From Promethearchaeota archaeon (GTDB lineage Archaea; Asgardarchaeota; Lokiarchaeia; Sigynarchaeales; MK-D1): a stretch of 14,220 bases of DNA. The stretch covers positions 1 through 14,220 of the forward strand of contig JAEOUK010000200.1 in the NCBI GenBank assembly GCA_016839385.1. Reading direction: 5' to 3'. Within the stretch, counting starts at the first letter, position 1. Each line of letters opens with the position of its first letter. Positions 5,695 through 13,038 of the stretch are shown in pieces. The position numbers were made by a program, and so were the translations under genes. Under the pieces are notes generated by a model. That model was not told where the DNA came from, ran no database searches, and saw only the letters and a list, made by a program, of their open reading frames with translations.

Positions 5695-7185
5695 TTGAAT
5701 ATCAATGTTAAAAAATGTAAAACCATTTCTTATGAAGTTTTACAGAATTTATATGGCGTTGACATCGATAAAATAGCCGTTTATTTTACCCGAATTAATC
5801 TTTGGATGGCATTTATAAAAATATTCAAAAAACAGAATTTAGAATTTTCGTTTAAGGAGCAAACACAAGAAGTTTTTTCCATTCTTGAGGAATCTATTGT
5901 CCTGGGAGACTCTATATTGTATATTCCAATTGATCCAGACGTTTGGACATCTAATGATATGGATTTAGAAGGAAAAATTCATCAAATTGTAAACAGAGTC
6001 GATAATCAGGATATTTTAGATAATTTTATAACTAGATATTTCCCAAAATTATCAACTACACAATTTTCAGGTTTTAAACTTATTATTGGAAATCCCCCCT
6101 ATATTTCTTCCAAAGATCTTCCGTATGAGTATAAAGAGTTATTGCGAGGATTGTATTCTACAGCAATTCATCAGTTTGATCTTTATTCAATTTTCGTAGA
6201 ATTATCCATTTCAATACTTTCAAAAAAGGGTTTTTTTGCTTTTATCATCCCAGAATCCTATTTAGGACGAAGTAGTTTTACAGAAAATAGAAGATTACTT
6301 CTTAAATCGACCCAAATTCTGAAAATTGAAAATATTCAACATGCTTTTCCCAGAAAATCGGTATCAAATATCATAATATTTTTCCAAAAAGAATTAAATC
6401 CTAGCAAGGATTTTGATTTTGTGTATTATCCTGATAAAGAAAAATTTACTGCAAAATCAGGTTCCTCCATTTCAATTCCTCAACAATATTGCGTGGAATT
6501 AGAGGATGCAAAAATATTATGTCATCCCGAAGAAATTCGGAATATAATCCAAGTGATTTATAGTAATTCAACTCCATTAAATACAGTAATAAAAATACAT
6601 CGTGGAGAAGAAATTGGAAAAAGATCTCCTCTCATCATGAATTTAAAAAAAAAAAATTCTCATAAAATTGTTGCAGGAGAGGACATTAAGAAATTTAGAA
6701 TCGAAAATAGAGAAAACTATATTCTAGACGAAAACATTCAAAAGAAATCTGGATTTTACTTTATTCCAAAAATACTTCTTCGTCAATTAGGAAGCAAAAT
6801 TCAAGCTGCATTTGATGAATATGGAGAGTTTGTTAGTTTACAAACGGTATACAATATTATTTCGATAAATGACGAGATTTCACATGAATTCCTTTTAGGA
6901 TTGTTAAATTCGGATTTAATTCAATTCTACTATGAGAATCTTTACCGAGAAAAACAAATATTTCCAAGAATTTTATTGGAAAATATTATAAAAATTCCCT
7001 TTGTGTTTCCAAGCAAAGATGACCATGATAAGATATCCAATCTAGTTAGAAAAATAATCCACCTCTCAGAGTTTGACCAAGACACATCAAAAGAACTTCA
7101 TCAACTGAACTTATTTGTGTATAAAATTTTTCGTATTAAAGAAAAAGAGATGAAAATAATTGAAAAGGATTTAAATCCGGTATAA
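5695..7185 (+). CDS. C-terminal fragment of the interrupted methyltransferase (496 aa from TTG)
   Basis: The first usual restart codon after the TGA is TTG 5695, giving 496 residues with NPPY, the rest of the catalytic domain and the TaqI-like recognition domain, but without motif I DPACGSG (encoded at 5632-5652). Without the SAM-binding loop it should not methylate DNA. No Shine-Dalgarno precedes the TTG, so independent translation is doubtful. Its stop directly abuts the stop of the convergent PLP-enzyme gene. Confidence 0.5.
   Translation: MNINVKKCKTISYEVLQNLYGVDIDKIAVYFTRINLWMAFIKIFKKQNLEFSFKEQTQEVFSILEESIVLGDSILYIPIDPDVWTSNDMDLEGKIHQIVNRVDNQDILDNFITRYFPKLSTTQFSGFKLIIGNPPYISSKDLPYEYKELLRGLYSTAIHQFDLYSIFVELSISILSKKGFFAFIIPESYLGRSSFTENRRLLLKSTQILKIENIQHAFPRKSVSNIIIFFQKELNPSKDFDFVYYPDKEKFTAKSGSSISIPQQYCVELEDAKILCHPEEIRNIIQVIYSNSTPLNTVIKIHRGEEIGKRSPLIMNLKKKNSHKIVAGEDIKKFRIENRENYILDENIQKKSGFYFIPKILLRQLGSKIQAAFDEYGEFVSLQTVYNIISINDEISHEFLLGLLNSDLIQFYYENLYREKQIFPRILLENIIKIPFVFPSKDDHDKISNLVRKIIHLSEFDQDTSKELHQLNLFVYKIFRIKEKEMKIIEKDLNPV
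6645..6656 (+). repeat. A12 homopolymer inside the methyltransferase frame
   Basis: Twelve consecutive A encode three lysines and the edges of the flanking codons (residues ~522-526) in the recognition-domain region. The run is in frame as given. Runs of this length are prone to slippage during replication or transcription, and to sequencing error. Confidence 0.9.
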
Positions 7186-8652
7186 TTACCGTTTTGTCAC
7201 ATTTTTAAATATCGAATCAAATCGCTCAATTGCATCATCAATAATTTCGTCAGTATCTGCCATACTTGTGTATATTCTACTACCACCAATTGTTATCATT
7301 CCCTTGGCTGTATATGCAGCCCCCATGTGTTCCATCATCTCCTTTCGTTCTATAGCTTGATGGAGAGCACCTGGTTTAGTGATATCTACCAACATTGCTC
7401 CAGAACATTCTAGATGAACTAGACTTCCTTGATTATACACCACATATGGCAGATTATATTTTTCTATAGAAGCTTCCAATCCCGCGGTTAATCTATCACC
7501 AGCGCGACCTGCCTTCATATATGCTTTCGTTTTAGCAATCATTTTTATTGCCCAATATCCCGCTGCAGAAGACATGGGATTCGCTGATAGTGTCCCACCA
7601 CAATAGGCTCTTTTCTTTCCAGTTTCTACACCTGCAGCGAGATAATTAATAATATCTGCACGACCTCCAATCCCTCCAGCCATAGGATAACCACCTGCAA
7701 CAATTTTCCCAAATGTTGTCAAATCTGGTTTAATTTTAAAGTATCCTTGGGCACCACCCATACCAGTTCGAAATCCTGTTACAACTTCATCGAAAACTAG
7801 CAATGTGTCATATTGTGTGCATAATTCTCTTACTTGTTTATTGAAATCTTTGAAAACAGGTCGTGTTCCACTTTCTGGACCCATTGGTTCAATTAACACA
7901 CAAGCAGTCCCCCCTTTTTCTTTATTACGCTGAAGTAGTTTTTCTAAACCATCAATGTCATTTGGATGAAATTCTTGAGTGTCTTTCAGACACCCTCGAG
8001 GAATACCCACAGCCTCCATGCTGCCAGTACCAGGCACGTGTAATCCAAACACCAACTGGTCACTCCAACCATGATAAGCTCCTCCCACTTTTATAATCTT
8101 CTTATTTCCTGTAAACGTTCGAGCTAATCGGATTGCGACCATGTTTGATTCCGTACCAGTTCCTAAGGATCGAAACATTTCTACAGCAGGCATATACTTA
8201 TTGATGATTTCTGCATGTTTGAATTCATATTCATGGAATAATCCTGTGACTGGACCACTTTCTTTAATTACTTCTAATACTTTATCTTGTAATGGCTTAT
8301 AATTGCTTCCAAGAATAGTTGGACCTCCAGCTTGCAGGAAGTCTATGTACTCATTTCCATCAATATCCCACATTTTAGCACCTTGAACTCTAGAGATGCA
8401 CAGAGGAAAAGGGTAGTTAAAAGCTAAATTGTGTTGTACCCCTCCAGGAATGAGTTTCTTAGCTTTATCAGTTAGAATCTTTGATTTTTGACATTTTTCT
8501 TCATAATATTTTAAGTATTCATCCATTGCAGTCTTTTTTAGAGCACGCATTGGAATATTTACCAAATTATCTAATTTCTGTAATATTTCTTCAGTATTGT
8601 GCCATTTAGAAATAGCATATTCTTCTTTCGCCATTGTATTTTCCTTTTTCAT
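7186..8652 (-). CDS. Class-III PLP aminotransferase, glutamate-1-semialdehyde aminomutase-like
   Basis: It is a fold-type I PLP enzyme of class III. Visible motifs: IPGGVQHNLAF (68-78), WDIDGNEYIDFLQAGG (95-110), GTGTESNMVAIRLAR (164-178), GGAYHGWSDQ (190-199), LLVFDEVVTGFR with D288 for the pyridine nitrogen, and FGKIVAGGYPMAGGIGG with K316 as the Schiff-base lysine. Overall order matches glutamate-1-semialdehyde 2,1-aminomutase. The protein is 488 residues, against about 430 for HemL, because of a ~60-residue N-terminal extension, and no tetrapyrrole genes are nearby. I therefore do not call it hemL; an aminotransferase or aminomutase for another amino acid is as likely. ATG 8652 is used. 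ATG 8634, six codons in and preceded by AAGGA, is an equally plausible start. It is divergent from cysS. Confidence 0.82.
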   Translation of the reverse strand: MKKENTMAKEEYAISKWHNTEEILQKLDNLVNIPMRALKKTAMDEYLKYYEEKCQKSKILTDKAKKLIPGGVQHNLAFNYPFPLCISRVQGAKMWDIDGNEYIDFLQAGGPTILGSNYKPLQDKVLEVIKESGPVTGLFHEYEFKHAEIINKYMPAVEMFRSLGTGTESNMVAIRLARTFTGNKKIIKVGGAYHGWSDQLVFGLHVPGTGSMEAVGIPRGCLKDTQEFHPNDIDGLEKLLQRNKEKGGTACVLIEPMGPESGTRPVFKDFNKQVRELCTQYDTLLVFDEVVTGFRTGMGGAQGYFKIKPDLTTFGKIVAGGYPMAGGIGGRADIINYLAAGVETGKKRAYCGGTLSANPMSSAAGYWAIKMIAKTKAYMKAGRAGDRLTAGLEASIEKYNLPYVVYNQGSLVHLECSGAMLVDITKPGALHQAIERKEMMEHMGAAYTAKGMITIGGSRIYTSMADTDEIIDDAIERFDSIFKNVTKR

Positions 8653-8816
8653 TTTCTGACTATTCTATATCTACAATCGTGCATCTAAGAAAATAAAAGT
8701 TCAAGAATCAAGTTTTACATTTCTCCCCAAGTATTGTAAGAGATTATGAACAGAAAAGTAATTATCATAATCTAATACTAACCAATTTAATATCATTCAA
8801 TTTTGATGATAAAACC
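8653..8816. promoter_or_regulatory. Divergent promoter region, PLP enzyme and cysS
   Basis: In this 164-base spacer the minus strand has ACTTTTATTTTC (8689-8700), a TATA-like box 37-48 bases before ATG 8652. On the plus strand AATTTAATATC (8784-8794) lies 23-33 bases before ATG 8817, suggesting a nearly leaderless cysS transcript. I saw no tRNA, T-box-like structure or open frame in it. Confidence 0.4.
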
Positions 8817-10301
8817 ATGCTTAAGCTCTATAACGATTTATCGAAGAAAAAAGAAGTTTTTCGACCAATCAAGAAAAAAAATGTATCTATCTACGTATGT
8901 GGAGTAACTGTGTATGACCAATCTCATATTGGACATGCACGAGCAGCAGTAGCATTCGATGTATTGCGTCGATACTTCTTATTAAAAAATTATAAAGTTC
9001 TTTACGTTTCTAATTTTACAGATGTAGACGATAAGATGATAGAAACTGCTGAAACAAGAGGAATTTCAATTTATGAATTAGCTGAGGAGCAGATTACATC
9101 TTATGAAGAATCTATGAAAAGATTAAATGTTCTCCCTTTTGACATTGCTCCAAGAGCAACTGAAACAATTAAAGAAATTATTGAATTTATTCAATTGATA
9201 ATCAAAAATGGATATGCATATGAGTCAAATGGAAGTGTTTACTTCTACGTTGACCGATTAGAGGGATACGAAACAATTTTCCCACGAAAATTCAAGAAAA
9301 AGCATTTCCAAAATGAAGCTGACGATCAGGATTTAATAGCTACTAGCGGTTTCGAAGATGAGAAGAAAGGAGAAAAAGATTTTGCATTGTGGAAAGCAGC
9401 AAAAACAGGAGAACCTAAGTGGAAGTCTCCATGGGGAGAAGGACGCCCTGGATGGCACATCGAATGTAGTAGCATGATACGCAAATATATGGGAGACCTA
9501 ATCGATATCCATGGGGGTGGTAAAGACCTAATCTTTCCTCATCATACAAATGAAATTGCCCAAACACTTTCAGCAGTTGGAACTAAATTAGCAAACTACT
9601 GGCTACATAATGGATTTGTAAATGTAAAAGGGGAAAAAATGTCAAAATCTATGAAAAATTACTTTGCGATTAGTGAAGTTCTGAAACAATATGATGCTAT
9701 GGTCATTCGTTTTTATTTGACATCTGTAAATTATGGATCCCCTATCAGTTATTCAGTGGAAGGATTGGAAGAATCAAAACAGTTATATGAAAAATTACGA
9801 GATTTTTATGGATTTGTCTATCATTTGAAATTAAATTCAAATGTGGATGATTCTGAGATCAAGGGGAATCTGAAGTCTATACATAAAAATTTCAAAAATG
9901 CATTAGATGACGATCTTAACACTGCGGAAGCATTATCAGAGATATATCAATTGATTAAAATTGTAAACTCATGGATTTTAGAAGAACGCAAAGAAATCAC
10001 TGAAGATTCTCATTCATTAATCCTAAAAATATTAGATGAGTATTCGAAAATATTCGGGGTTGTCTTAGGTGACCACCAAGAATTAGGAAAATTCTCTATT
10101 TTAGAGAAAGACACCACTAGTTCAAAACAAGATACTTTGGTAAATCCTTTAATCGAGTTACTTATTGAGATTCGTGGAAAATTACGTAAGAAAAAGATAT
10201 ATGACCTAGCAGATGAAATACGAAATAAATTAAATGAATTAGGAATTGAATTAGATGATTTGGGAGATAAAACCCTCTGGAAAAAGAAGAAATTAAATTA
10301 A
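8817..10301 (+). CDS. cysS: Cysteine--tRNA ligase
   Basis: It charges tRNA-Cys with cysteine using ATP, in the cytoplasm. It is a class I synthetase of 494 residues, slightly longer than the bacterial norm (~460). C28 in VCGVTVYD is the first zinc ligand; HIGH is at 37-40 (SHIGHAR). WHIECSS supplies the next zinc cysteine, followed by the HGGGKDLIFPHHTNE zinc/adenylate region. GEKMSKSMKN is the KMSKS loop. The ~200 C-terminal residues are the helical anticodon-recognition part, with the usual LDDDLNTAEAL-type signature. An insertion rich in acidic and lysine residues, around DQDLIATSGFEDEKKGEK, precedes DFALWK. The ATG gives the canonical C28 and HIGH numbering. No Shine-Dalgarno is visible. 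Its 3' end overlaps the convergent nadA by four bases. Confidence 0.96.
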   Translation: MLKLYNDLSKKKEVFRPIKKKNVSIYVCGVTVYDQSHIGHARAAVAFDVLRRYFLLKNYKVLYVSNFTDVDDKMIETAETRGISIYELAEEQITSYEESMKRLNVLPFDIAPRATETIKEIIEFIQLIIKNGYAYESNGSVYFYVDRLEGYETIFPRKFKKKHFQNEADDQDLIATSGFEDEKKGEKDFALWKAAKTGEPKWKSPWGEGRPGWHIECSSMIRKYMGDLIDIHGGGKDLIFPHHTNEIAQTLSAVGTKLANYWLHNGFVNVKGEKMSKSMKNYFAISEVLKQYDAMVIRFYLTSVNYGSPISYSVEGLEESKQLYEKLRDFYGFVYHLKLNSNVDDSEIKGNLKSIHKNFKNALDDDLNTAEALSEIYQLIKIVNSWILEERKEITEDSHSLILKILDEYSKIFGVVLGDHQELGKFSILEKDTTSSKQDTLVNPLIELLIEIRGKLRKKKIYDLADEIRNKLNELGIELDDLGDKTLWKKKKLN

Positions 10302-11275
10302 CTAATTTCTATCATTTTTTGAATAGCAGATTTTGATTTCTCGACAATCTCTTTATCTAACTCAATGGTGTATTCATCTGAATCTATTTTTTGTAGACAT
10401 TGGAGAATAGATTCTAATGTAATTTTCTTCATTGCAAAACAAACAGCTTTTTGGTTTAACGGATAAAAACTCTTATCTGGATGCATCCTTCTCAATTGCT
10501 CTGTCACTCCAATTTCTGTCCCAATTATATAAAACTTAATTTCGGGATGTTCTTCGGGGTAGTGAAGTATCATAGAGGTGGAACCAATGAAGTCTGCGAA
10601 TTCTAGTACTTCTGGAGGAGCTTCGGGATGGATTAAAATCGTGGAATTTGGATGTTCTTTCCTCGCAGCTTCGATATTTTCAACTGAATACATGTTGTGA
10701 ACATAACAATTTCCCTCTGGAGGTAGAATATCCACGGGAATCCCAGTTTTTTTTGAAATATATGCACCAAGATTCTTATCGGGACCAAATGCGAATTTAT
10801 TAGCTTTAGTCTGTTTTAAGATATAATGCACTACTTTAACCGCATTAGAACTAGTGCAGATTATATCTGCCATGGTTTTTGATTCAGCAGTAGAATTAAT
10901 ATATAAAATGACTGGTATTCCCGGATTCAATTTCTTATATTCACGTATCATATCCGCTTTTAGATAAGAAGCCATTTTACAAAGAGAACCTTTATCGGGA
11001 AAATGAATTCGCTTTTCAGGATTTAAAACTTTTGCAGTTTCTGCCATAAACCGCACTCCTGCAAAAATGATATTTTTTTGACTAGCACCAGCAACTTTTT
11101 TTGCTAAACCTAAGGAATCTCCTAATAAGTCTGCAATTAACTGAATTTCCTCTCGTTGATAATTATGTGCTAATAATAATACATTGTTTTCTTTTTTTAA
11201 ACGGAGTATTTCAGCAATAAGATCTTGTTTCTGTTGAGGTAACTTTCGAATGAATTCTTCATTAGAAATAATCAT
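10298..11275 (-). CDS. nadA: Quinolinate synthase
   Basis: It condenses iminoaspartate with dihydroxyacetone phosphate to quinolinate, the precursor of NAD, and needs an oxygen-sensitive [4Fe-4S] cluster. At 325 residues it has the usual size. Motifs: LLAHNYQREEIQLIAD (33-48), VRFMAETAKVLNP (74-86), GSLCKMAS with C99, YINSTAESK (125-133), LPPEGNCYVH with C190, ILIHPEAP (213-220), GSTSMI and the IGTEIGV segment, and KAVCFAMKK with C279. The C99/C190/C279 spacing matches the three cluster cysteines of known NadA proteins. C140 in IICTSSNAV is not expected to be a ligand. ATG 11275 is chosen; upstream in-frame TTG codons (11290 and 11287) add residues not seen in the family. No nadB, nadC or aspartate dehydrogenase is adjacent. 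Its stop overlaps the end of convergent cysS. Confidence 0.95.
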   Translation of the reverse strand: MIISNEEFIRKLPQQKQDLIAEILRLKKENNVLLLAHNYQREEIQLIADLLGDSLGLAKKVAGASQKNIIFAGVRFMAETAKVLNPEKRIHFPDKGSLCKMASYLKADMIREYKKLNPGIPVILYINSTAESKTMADIICTSSNAVKVVHYILKQTKANKFAFGPDKNLGAYISKKTGIPVDILPPEGNCYVHNMYSVENIEAARKEHPNSTILIHPEAPPEVLEFADFIGSTSMILHYPEEHPEIKFYIIGTEIGVTEQLRRMHPDKSFYPLNQKAVCFAMKKITLESILQCLQKIDSDEYTIELDKEIVEKSKSAIQKMIEIS

Positions 11276-11296
11276 ATTATATCTCAACAAATGAAA

Positions 11297-11310
11297 GCAA
11301 AAATAAAAGA
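11297..11310 (-). promoter_or_regulatory. TATA-like box upstream of nadA
   Basis: Minus-strand TCTTTTATTTTTGC lies 22-35 bases before ATG 11275, the position expected for a leaderless or near-leaderless archaeal transcript. Its T tracts also directly follow the stop of the upstream zinc-ribbon gene on the same strand, so the same stretch might end that transcript. Confidence 0.45.
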
Positions 11311-11330
11311 AAATCGAAATTTATCCGCGA

Positions 11331-11978
11331 TTATAAGGGCTTTCCGCAATACGGACAAAATTTAAAATTCGTGCCACAAGACTTGCATTTGACTCCACCA
11401 GCAGATGTAGTAGGAGTTGCTGTTCCACTTCCCGGAATTGAAGGGAGAATCCTATGTGCATGTTTCTTTTCTTCCTCAGCATTATCTTCTTTTACCCACC
11501 CAGGAGATTTTTCAGGTTTTTTCTCAATAGGTGCCTCGGTTAATTTTACCTCCTTCACATCTTTTAATGGAACCGCAGGTTTTCTTTTCATATCCTCATT
11601 TCTGCGAATAGCCTCTTGACGTATAAATCCAATACTTTTTGCAATTTGATAGGGATTAAGATTTGGAATTGGTAAAGTAGAAATTACCCAAGCTACAAGA
11701 GCGTTTGCATTGGGGGGATCATCGCCTGTGTTTTCACGAAACACCTTACTGTCCAGTATATCGTTTCCTTTTGCTAATCTAACTCCCCAAACATCTCCTA
11801 CTTTCCCAAGTTGAACCATATATGAGGAGCCAGGGATTCCTAGTGGCGCAGAGAGCGGTACAAAATCATTAGACATATATTTTCTCACCAGTGCGTTTGT
11901 TTTGTTTTTAATATAAATATTAGTTAATAAATGAACTCCTACACCTAACAATCCACCGATCAAGATCTGAGAAAACAA
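11331..11978 (-). CDS. Membrane-anchored protein with C-terminal zinc ribbon
   Basis: I do not recognise the family of this 215-residue protein. Residues 4-24 (SQILIGGLLGVGVHLLTNIYI less the first residue) form one hydrophobic segment followed by lysines, a probable N-terminal anchor with the rest in the cytoplasm. Residues 35-130 form a compact domain with SMVQL-type strands and LNPYQIAKSIGFIRQEA helices. Residues 130-190 are charged and proline-rich, a likely linker. Residues 198-211 carry CxxC-x6-CxxC in the pattern of a zinc ribbon (CKSCG and CPYCG), ending four residues later. The start is TTG 11978; the next upstream codons are ATA and a stop, and the first internal ATG (residue 35) would remove the membrane segment. 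It is divergent from the JAMM protease gene, sharing a 76-base promoter region. The function may be to recruit partners to the membrane; this is inference. Confidence 0.7.
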   Translation of the reverse strand: MFSQILIGGLLGVGVHLLTNIYIKNKTNALVRKYMSNDFVPLSAPLGIPGSSYMVQLGKVGDVWGVRLAKGNDILDSKVFRENTGDDPPNANALVAWVISTLPIPNLNPYQIAKSIGFIRQEAIRRNEDMKRKPAVPLKDVKEVKLTEAPIEKKPEKSPGWVKEDNAEEEKKHAHRILPSIPGSGTATPTTSAGGVKCKSCGTNFKFCPYCGKPL

Positions 11979-11998
11979 TTTTATTTACGATTGATCTG

Positions 11999-12054
11999 TC
12001 CTTTTTATTTTAACGAAAAACAACATTCAAGATCAGATTGGTGGAAAATTAGCT
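11999..12054. promoter_or_regulatory. Divergent promoter of zinc-ribbon and JAMM genes, with JAMM ribosome site
   Basis: CTTTTTATTT (12001-12010) is a TATA-like box 45-54 bases before ATG 12055, giving a leader of ~20-25 bases with GGTGG (12040-12044) as Shine-Dalgarno ten bases before the ATG. Read on the minus strand, the same A/T block (TTAAAATAAAAAG, 12001-12013) lies 22-35 bases from TTG 11978, so one element may serve both genes. The identical ten bases recur upstream of the AAA+ gene. Confidence 0.45.
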
Positions 12055-13026
12055 ATGGGAAAAGGTAAAGTGATCCTAGATAAAGCAACCTACAGAATGA
12101 TAATTGCGTCATGTGTGAGGTTTGCTAACGCTCGTATACCGGAAGAAGATTGGGGGGAGATCTACGGTATTCTTATTGGATATATAGAAAAACGAAGTAA
12201 GAATATCATCATAATTGATTCTTATCCAATCACTCATACTATGAGAAAAGCAGGAGACTATTTACTTCGAGTATCATACGATGATCCTGATTACGTTGAT
12301 GCAGCGTTAATTGAAGAAGAAGCATTTACACGAGATCCCCCTCAATTCATTGTTGGATGGTTTCATAGTCATCCTGGAATAAAGGTGATGTTTTCCTCAG
12401 ACGATATTAAAAACCAGTTAGGATTTCAAACGAACAATCCTGCAGCGTTCGGTATTGTATTCAATCACATTCGATTGGTTAGACAGGTCGAAATAGCAAT
12501 GCGGAAAGGAGATCCATTGACTCCATTGAAAAATGATGTGGGATTCAAGATATTTCGGTTAAAAGATCCGAATTTGGGAACGAGAGCATCCTATGAGGAG
12601 GTAGAATTCGAGATTAAAGATGTTAAAATCACTCCCGAATTTATTGAAGAGGCGAAAAATTTAGTTGCAGATGTTACACGTTTAATGCCTACTGGAAACC
12701 TTGTAGAATATTCACGTAAAAACATGGAAACGCAGATGGGAAAAATTAAAGAAGTCTATAGCGGTACTGAATCCTACATCAAAACTCTGCTAAAGAAAGG
12801 AGAGACATCTCGTATTTATACCGTGATAGAAACCCAGAAAAAAGAGTTAGAAAAGTTGATCGGTCCTATGGATGATGATTTTCGCATTCTAAGCGAATTG
12901 ATGTTCTATGTAGAGTACAAGGAGAGAGGAGAAACTCTAAATGGAATGAATTTGTTAATGGATGAATGGAATTCATTTAAAACAAGTATCCTTAAAGACT
13001 TTGAAAGCATGAGAAAACGATTTTAA
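12055..13026 (+). CDS. JAMM/MPN+ metalloprotease, Rpn11-like (probable ubiquitin-like deconjugase)
   Basis: It is a zinc-dependent isopeptidase of the JAMM (MPN+) family that includes Rpn11 and CSN5, which remove ubiquitin or Nedd8. The complete motif is visible: E35 in GEIYGILIG, then IVGWFHSHPG with H104 and H106, S114 and D117, fitting HxH-P-x6-S-x2-D. The flanks (VGWFHSHPG and DIKNQ) resemble eukaryotic Rpn11/CSN5 more than bacterial RadC or Mec proteins. Residues ~1-165 are the MPN domain; residues ~185-323 are a long helical region, probably coiled coil, comparable in position to the C-terminal helices of Rpn11/Rpn8. No ubiquitin, E1, E2 or RING gene lies in the window, so the substrate is open. 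ATG 12055 has GGTGG upstream. phnN follows after 12 bases, suggesting one transcript. Family call strong; deubiquitinase role inferred. Confidence 0.9.
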   Translation: MGKGKVILDKATYRMIIASCVRFANARIPEEDWGEIYGILIGYIEKRSKNIIIIDSYPITHTMRKAGDYLLRVSYDDPDYVDAALIEEEAFTRDPPQFIVGWFHSHPGIKVMFSSDDIKNQLGFQTNNPAAFGIVFNHIRLVRQVEIAMRKGDPLTPLKNDVGFKIFRLKDPNLGTRASYEEVEFEIKDVKITPEFIEEAKNLVADVTRLMPTGNLVEYSRKNMETQMGKIKEVYSGTESYIKTLLKKGETSRIYTVIETQKKELEKLIGPMDDDFRILSELMFYVEYKERGETLNGMNLLMDEWNSFKTSILKDFESMRKRF

Positions 13027-13038
13027 AGTGTCAGATAT

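Larger units (their letters stand above)
5080..7185 (+). pseudogene. N6-adenine DNA methyltransferase (Eco57I/TaqI-like) interrupted by one in-frame TGA
   Basis: One reading frame spans 702 codons with a single internal stop, TGA at 5536-5538 (codon 153); I translated 5539-5694 by hand and it is open in the same frame. Across the break the protein reads as a complete gamma-class N6-adenine methyltransferase: helical N-terminus (1-130), GVVYTPKTIIEHM just before the stop, SAM-binding motif I DPACGSG at 185-191, catalytic NPPY at 338-341, FIIPESYL, and a C-terminal TaqI-like DNA-recognition domain (about 440-690, with GEDIKKFRI and LGLLNSDLIQFYYE). Motif I lies after the stop but before any usual restart codon, so neither fragment alone should be active. 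No PD-ExK nuclease motif or partner restriction gene is seen. A recent nonsense mutation, a sequencing error or readthrough are all possible. The family is clear; the functional state is not. Confidence 0.8.

Noticed and set aside
5080..7185. Complete type IIG restriction-modification enzyme
   Set aside because: No PD-ExK-like nuclease motif is visible in the short N-terminal region and no separate restriction gene is adjacent.
7186..8652. Naming the PLP enzyme hemL
   Set aside because: The N-terminal extension, altered GTGTESN motif and lack of tetrapyrrole genes make the specific name unsafe.
8653..8816. Possible tRNA or riboswitch upstream of cysS
   Set aside because: No cloverleaf, GTTCGANTC-like T-loop or paired stems could be found in this AT-rich spacer.
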